Positions 45,927 to 48,550 of a DNA stretch of 48,550 nt are shown here, one piece after another. Positions within the stretch are counted from its first letter, which is position 1; each line of letters begins with the position of its first letter. The translations under genes were made by a program, and so were the position numbers. The notes under the pieces are model-generated. The model was not told the DNA's origin, ran no database searches, and worked only from the letters and a program-made list of their open reading frames with translations. This stretch comes from Candidatus Amesbacteria bacterium (GTDB taxonomy: Bacteria > Patescibacteriota > Microgenomatia > CAZETR01 > Amesbacteraceae), in the NCBI GenBank assembly GCA_027371535.1, contig DAHXMV010000007.1, positions 1 to 48,550 on the forward strand, written 5' to 3'.

Positions 45927-47237
45927 ATGAGGACTTACACCTCACAAGTAAAAGAAAAAGTCGGCCAAGAGGTCGAGCTGTTTGGGTGGGTACACACTGT
46001 CCGAAGCCAAGGTGGTATCAAGTTTTTGGTTCTGCGAGATATTCAGGGAATAGTACAGGTAGTAGTATCCAAGAAGGAGTCTCAGGCATTTGAAGTACTG
46101 GAGAAAGCGACTCTGGAATCAGTGGTACGAGTGGAGGGAATTGCCAAAGAGGAGAAACAAGCTCCGGGGGGAATCGAAATAAGTGCAACTGGTATAGAGG
46201 TGCTTTCTCTGGCTGATGCCCAATTGCCGATTCAGGCTGTGGAGAAAGGTGAGAACGAAGCCGAACAGCAAATCAGATTGGACTGGCGTTGGATTGACTT
46301 GAGAAAGCCTGGGAAAGCCTTAATTTTTAAAGTGTGGACCACAATGGAACAAGCTTTTAGAGAGTATTGTGTCTCTAACGGTTTTATAGAAATCCACTCT
46401 CCCAAGACGGTTATTACTTCTACTGAATCCGGTTCAGAGTTATTTGAAATCAAGTACTTCGACAGGAAAGCCTACTTGGCCCAGTCGCCACAACTGTATA
46501 AGCAGATGGCGATGGCAGCTGGTTTTGAGAAGGTATTTGAAGTGGGGCCGGTTTTTCGGGCTAACCCATCATTTACTTCCCGTCACGACACGGAATTTAC
46601 TATGTATGACATCGAAATGTCCTTTATCAAATCGCACCATGACCTGATGGCAGAGGAAGAAAAAATGATGGTAGCAATGTTTGCTGCCATAAAAGAGAAG
46701 TATGGTCAGGCCGTAAAAGCAGCTTATGGTCAAGAAATAACAGTTCCAACACTGCCTTTCCCGAAACTTACTTTGGGGGAGGCTAAAAAGCTTTCAGCAG
46801 AACTTAAAATACCCAATGAACGGGGTGAAGATTTAAGCCCGGAGGAAGAGCGGGCAATCGCCAAATATATAAAAGAGAAAGAAGGACATGACTTTGTGTT
46901 TATTTACGACTGGCCAGCCAAGGTGAGGGCGTTTTACAGCATGAGGTCGGAAACCGACCCTACTTTGTCCAAGACTTTCGATTTGTTATACCGAGGACTG
47001 GAAATTACCAGCGGGGCACAGCGGGAACACCGACCAGAGGCGCTAAAGAAACAAATTGAGGAGAAAGGTTTCAAAACTGAGCCATTTGAGAGCTATTTGA
47101 ATTTCTTTAAGTATGGTTGTCCACCACACGGTGGCTTTGCTCCCGGACCCACTCGAATGTTGATGCAAATGTTGGGAATTGGTAATGTTAGGGAAGTAAC
47201 TTATCTTTATAGGGGAGTAAATAGATTAACCCCATAA
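45927..47237 (+). CDS. aspS: Aspartyl-tRNA synthetase, archaeal-type, probably non-discriminating
   Basis: 436 residues, far shorter than bacterial AspRS (about 590) because the GAD insertion and C-terminal extension are missing, as in archaeal/eukaryotic enzymes. OB-fold 1-105; class II motif 1 around F-I-E-I-H-S-P-K; motif 2 V-F-R-A-N-P-S-F-T-S-R-H-D-T-E-F; motif 3 G-F-A-P-G-P-T-R-M. In the anticodon-binding loop H (G-W-V-H-T-V) stands where discriminating archaeal enzymes have W, and Q-A-P-G-G carries the Pro of relaxed enzymes, so it probably charges both tRNA-Asp and tRNA-Asn, with GatCAB (not in this window) finishing Asn-tRNA. A T-box leader precedes it. TATGAT also lies 6 nt before the ATG, a possible second leaderless start. 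Confidence 0.92.
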   Translation: MRTYTSQVKEKVGQEVELFGWVHTVRSQGGIKFLVLRDIQGIVQVVVSKKESQAFEVLEKATLESVVRVEGIAKEEKQAPGGIEISATGIEVLSLADAQLPIQAVEKGENEAEQQIRLDWRWIDLRKPGKALIFKVWTTMEQAFREYCVSNGFIEIHSPKTVITSTESGSELFEIKYFDRKAYLAQSPQLYKQMAMAAGFEKVFEVGPVFRANPSFTSRHDTEFTMYDIEMSFIKSHHDLMAEEEKMMVAMFAAIKEKYGQAVKAAYGQEITVPTLPFPKLTLGEAKKLSAELKIPNERGEDLSPEEERAIAKYIKEKEGHDFVFIYDWPAKVRAFYSMRSETDPTLSKTFDLLYRGLEITSGAQREHRPEALKKQIEEKGFKTEPFESYLNFFKYGCPPHGGFAPGPTRMLMQMLGIGNVREVTYLYRGVNRLTP

Positions 47238-47246
47238 AGAGTCTTG

Positions 47247-47363
47247 CTAAAGTGACAGAAGTCGTTGGATTTGCTCCATTACTAAGTCCGGACGTTCGAT
47301 AATGTCAGACCAGTCAGCTTTTCGGTAATCGTCCCATCCGGCGAGCAAAATGACCAAGTTCAC
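47247..47363 (-). CDS. Possible 38-residue protein or C-terminal fragment
   Basis: GTG 47363 to TAG 47247, beginning V-N-L-V-I-L-L-A-G-W-D-D-Y-R-K and ending I-Q-R-L-L-S-L. The sequence looks protein-like (amphipathic helices), and TATATT lies 5 nt before the GTG, but it could equally be the C-terminal remnant of a longer gene. No family is recognised. Confidence 0.3.
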   Translation of the reverse strand: MNLVILLAGWDDYRKADWSDIIERPDLVMEQIQRLLSL

Positions 47364-47396
47364 GTTTTAATATAACTTCTGGATTAAAATGGGGTG

Positions 47397-48161
47397 ATGA
47401 ATGTAAATGAAATAGTTGGAATATTAGACAAAGAATATCCGGGAAGAACAATTGTATTAAATACGCCTGAAAATACTGAAGAGGTAATTTGTGAGATAGA
47501 GCCTGCGAGTGAACACTCAGATTATAGTGTGGCAATTGCATACATTAGGAAGTCGAAGCCACATAAACATTTGAAAACAATAGAAGAGTATCAGGTAGAA
47601 GAGGGGGTACTAACTCTTTACTTGGACGGGGTAAAAAGGGAATTCAAGCAAGGACAAATATATGCAGTTTTGCCAGGGACCATACATTGGGCGGAAGGGG
47701 ATTGGGTGAGGGTGAAAGTGGTTTCAAAGCCAGGGTGGACATTGAATGACCATATACTTGTGGATGAAGCAGTATCTGCGGGTGGGGTAATTATTCAGGA
47801 TGGGAAACTGCTAGTCATAAAGTTTCCTCATGCAGATGGGATTACTTTTCCGAAGGGTCATGTTGAGGAGGGTGAAACATATAAAGAGGCGGCTTTACGT
47901 GAAGTGAGAGAAGAAACGGGATATAGCAATTTGGAGATTGTGAGAAAGCTGGGAGTTGTTACCAGACCGGCGACTGAAAAAGATGGACGGGTAGTAATTA
48001 AAGATATTCATCTATTTTTGATGAAAATTGTCGGAGATTCCAAAGGAAAGGCAGATGAAGAAACAGACTGGCTGACAATGGAGGAAGCACAAAAAAGACT
48101 GTTTCCACAAGAAGCTGATTTTCTTATCCGGAAAAGAAATTTGTTAATTAGCCAGCGATAA
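47397..48161 (+). CDS. Cupin-Nudix fusion hydrolase
   Basis: 254 residues from ATG 47397; TAAAAT lies 6 nt upstream, which supports this start over GTG 47394. Residues about 30-110 form a cupin-like barrel (H-K-H-L-K-T-I-E-E-Y, L-P-G-T-I-H-W), and residues about 125-254 a Nudix domain with the box G-H-V-E-E-G-E-T-Y-K-E-A-A-L-R-E-V-R-E-E-T-G-Y. Nudix enzymes hydrolyse nucleoside diphosphate linkages; the cupin could sense or bind a sugar or nucleotide-sugar. Physical link to aspS is loose (divergent small ORF between). It lies inside the direct-repeat-flanked segment. Confidence 0.88.
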   Translation: MNVNEIVGILDKEYPGRTIVLNTPENTEEVICEIEPASEHSDYSVAIAYIRKSKPHKHLKTIEEYQVEEGVLTLYLDGVKREFKQGQIYAVLPGTIHWAEGDWVRVKVVSKPGWTLNDHILVDEAVSAGGVIIQDGKLLVIKFPHADGITFPKGHVEEGETYKEAALREVREETGYSNLEIVRKLGVVTRPATEKDGRVVIKDIHLFLMKIVGDSKGKADEETDWLTMEEAQKRLFPQEADFLIRKRNLLISQR

Positions 48162-48183
48162 CTCGGGTAGAGGGTCAAACGAA

Positions 48184-48205
48184 GCTAACTCTTTAATAAT
48201 TGTGA
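48184..48205. repeat. 22-nt direct repeat, right copy
   Basis: GCTAACTCTTTAATAATTGT plus two bases, matching 45572-45593 with two differences. Confidence 0.5.
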
Positions 48206-48213
48206 CCGGTACC

Positions 48214-48262
48214 CCTTAAACTGAACACGGTTTCTATATAATCCGTGTTAGTTTAGGGAGGT
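48214..48262 (+). promoter_or_regulatory. TATAAT promoter inside a large inverted repeat
   Basis: AACACGG and CCGTGTT are perfect 7-bp arms around TTTCTATATAAT; the arms extend imperfectly to CCCTTAAACT / AGTTTAGGG with one bulge. The -10 lies in the loop. It precedes the transposase remnant, so it may be an IS end or its regulatory site. Confidence 0.45.
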
Positions 48263-48270
48263 GAATTTAT

Positions 48271-48339
48271 ATCAAAAACTTAATTGCTAAAGAAGTAAAA
48301 GAAGAGATACTCGGTAAAGTAAAGGCTGGTGATAGATAA
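48271..48339 (+). pseudogene. Truncated transposase N-terminus
   Basis: The frame after GGAGG (48258-48262 region) begins with ATC and reads I-K-N-L-I-A-K-E-V-K-E-E-I-L-G-K-V-K-A-G-D-R then stop. This is the start of a helix-turn-helix transposase (OrfA type); the rest, normally S-V-x-x-I-A-x-x-Y, is missing. It has no normal start codon. Confidence 0.45.
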
Positions 48340-48458
48340 ACTAAATATTGCAATTAAAAGTGTTAGAAGAAAAGGTTATAAGCTTTCTACGATTTCCCTA
48401 TAATTTCCCCCACGATTTCCCGTCGATTCGCGACTAGGCTGTAACTAGTATTGGCCGC

Positions 48459-48550
48459 ATGACAAATGCGGGCAATACAGAAATAGAACCAATTGAGAAA
48501 ATATTTAAGGGTGATCTGGATTGGGTGCCTATTCGACTTGATAATACCGT
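48459..48550 (+). CDS. Hypothetical protein (3' end outside window)
   Basis: ATG 48459 opens a frame that runs to the window edge (M-T-N-A-G-N-T-E-I-E-P-I-E-K-I-F-K-G). TAGTAT lies 7 nt before the ATG, the usual leaderless spacing here. Too short to assign a family. Confidence 0.5.
   Translation, partial: MTNAGNTEIEPIEKIFKGDLDWVPIRLDNT

Overview
The window looks like a chromosomal piece of a Candidate Phyla Radiation (Patescibacteria) bacterium, probably of Microgenomates type; that placement is an inference. Supporting signs are the run of small T4SS-pilin-like proteins, the DUF4012 protein among GT-C membrane glycosyltransferases, many short secreted or single-helix proteins of unknown function, in-frame SQITN-type repeats inside conserved genes, tRNAs without an encoded CCA, and almost no biosynthetic genes. 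UGA, UAG and UAA all act as stops, so it does not use the Gracilibacteria/SR1 code.

Layout. 1-4656 (minus strand): eleven small paralogous two-helix pilin-like genes bracketed by two cysteine-rich secreted proteins, with one internal terminator and two internal promoters. 4706-9746 (plus): an envelope operon (coiled-coil/SpoIID protein, PH-domain membrane protein, small membrane protein, phosphatase-like protein with a propeller) ending in smpB. 9750-13176: an integrated element with a large serine recombinase whose 3' end runs into the 3' end of ssrA (tmRNA, 13139-13555, minus). 13565-17514: GT87-like transferase, comF and a disordered 734-residue protein. 17573-23850: tRNA-rich region (Ser GCU, Ser UGA, Arg CCG, Ser CGA, Arg GCG) with small membrane proteins, a PAQR/hemolysin III protein and several palindromic or tandem elements touching tRNA ends. 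23936-38220: surface-polysaccharide/glycosylation island of GT-C membrane proteins, a GT2-methyltransferase fusion, DUF4012, and tRNA-Ser(GGA). 38233-44211: dnaG, rpoD, methyltransferase, galE, holin-like protein. 44259-48550: a more mosaic, AT-richer stretch: decayed HNH gene, tRNA-Asn(GUU) interrupted by a group I intron, two orphan ORFs, a T-box leader in front of a short archaeal-type AspRS with non-discriminating residues, a cupin-Nudix protein, a transposase remnant and a truncated ORF.

Expression. About twenty gene starts sit exactly 6-7 nt downstream of a TANNNT -10 hexamer, often with a TGn extension, and have no Shine-Dalgarno sequence. Much of this genome therefore appears to be transcribed as leaderless mRNA, and this was used to choose several starts.

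Best candidates for something new: the pilin array with its cysteine-rich partners; the Asn/Asp module (intron-bearing tRNA-Asn next to a T-box-controlled non-discriminating AspRS); the leaderless promoter architecture; and the palindromic inserts that duplicate the ends of tRNA genes.
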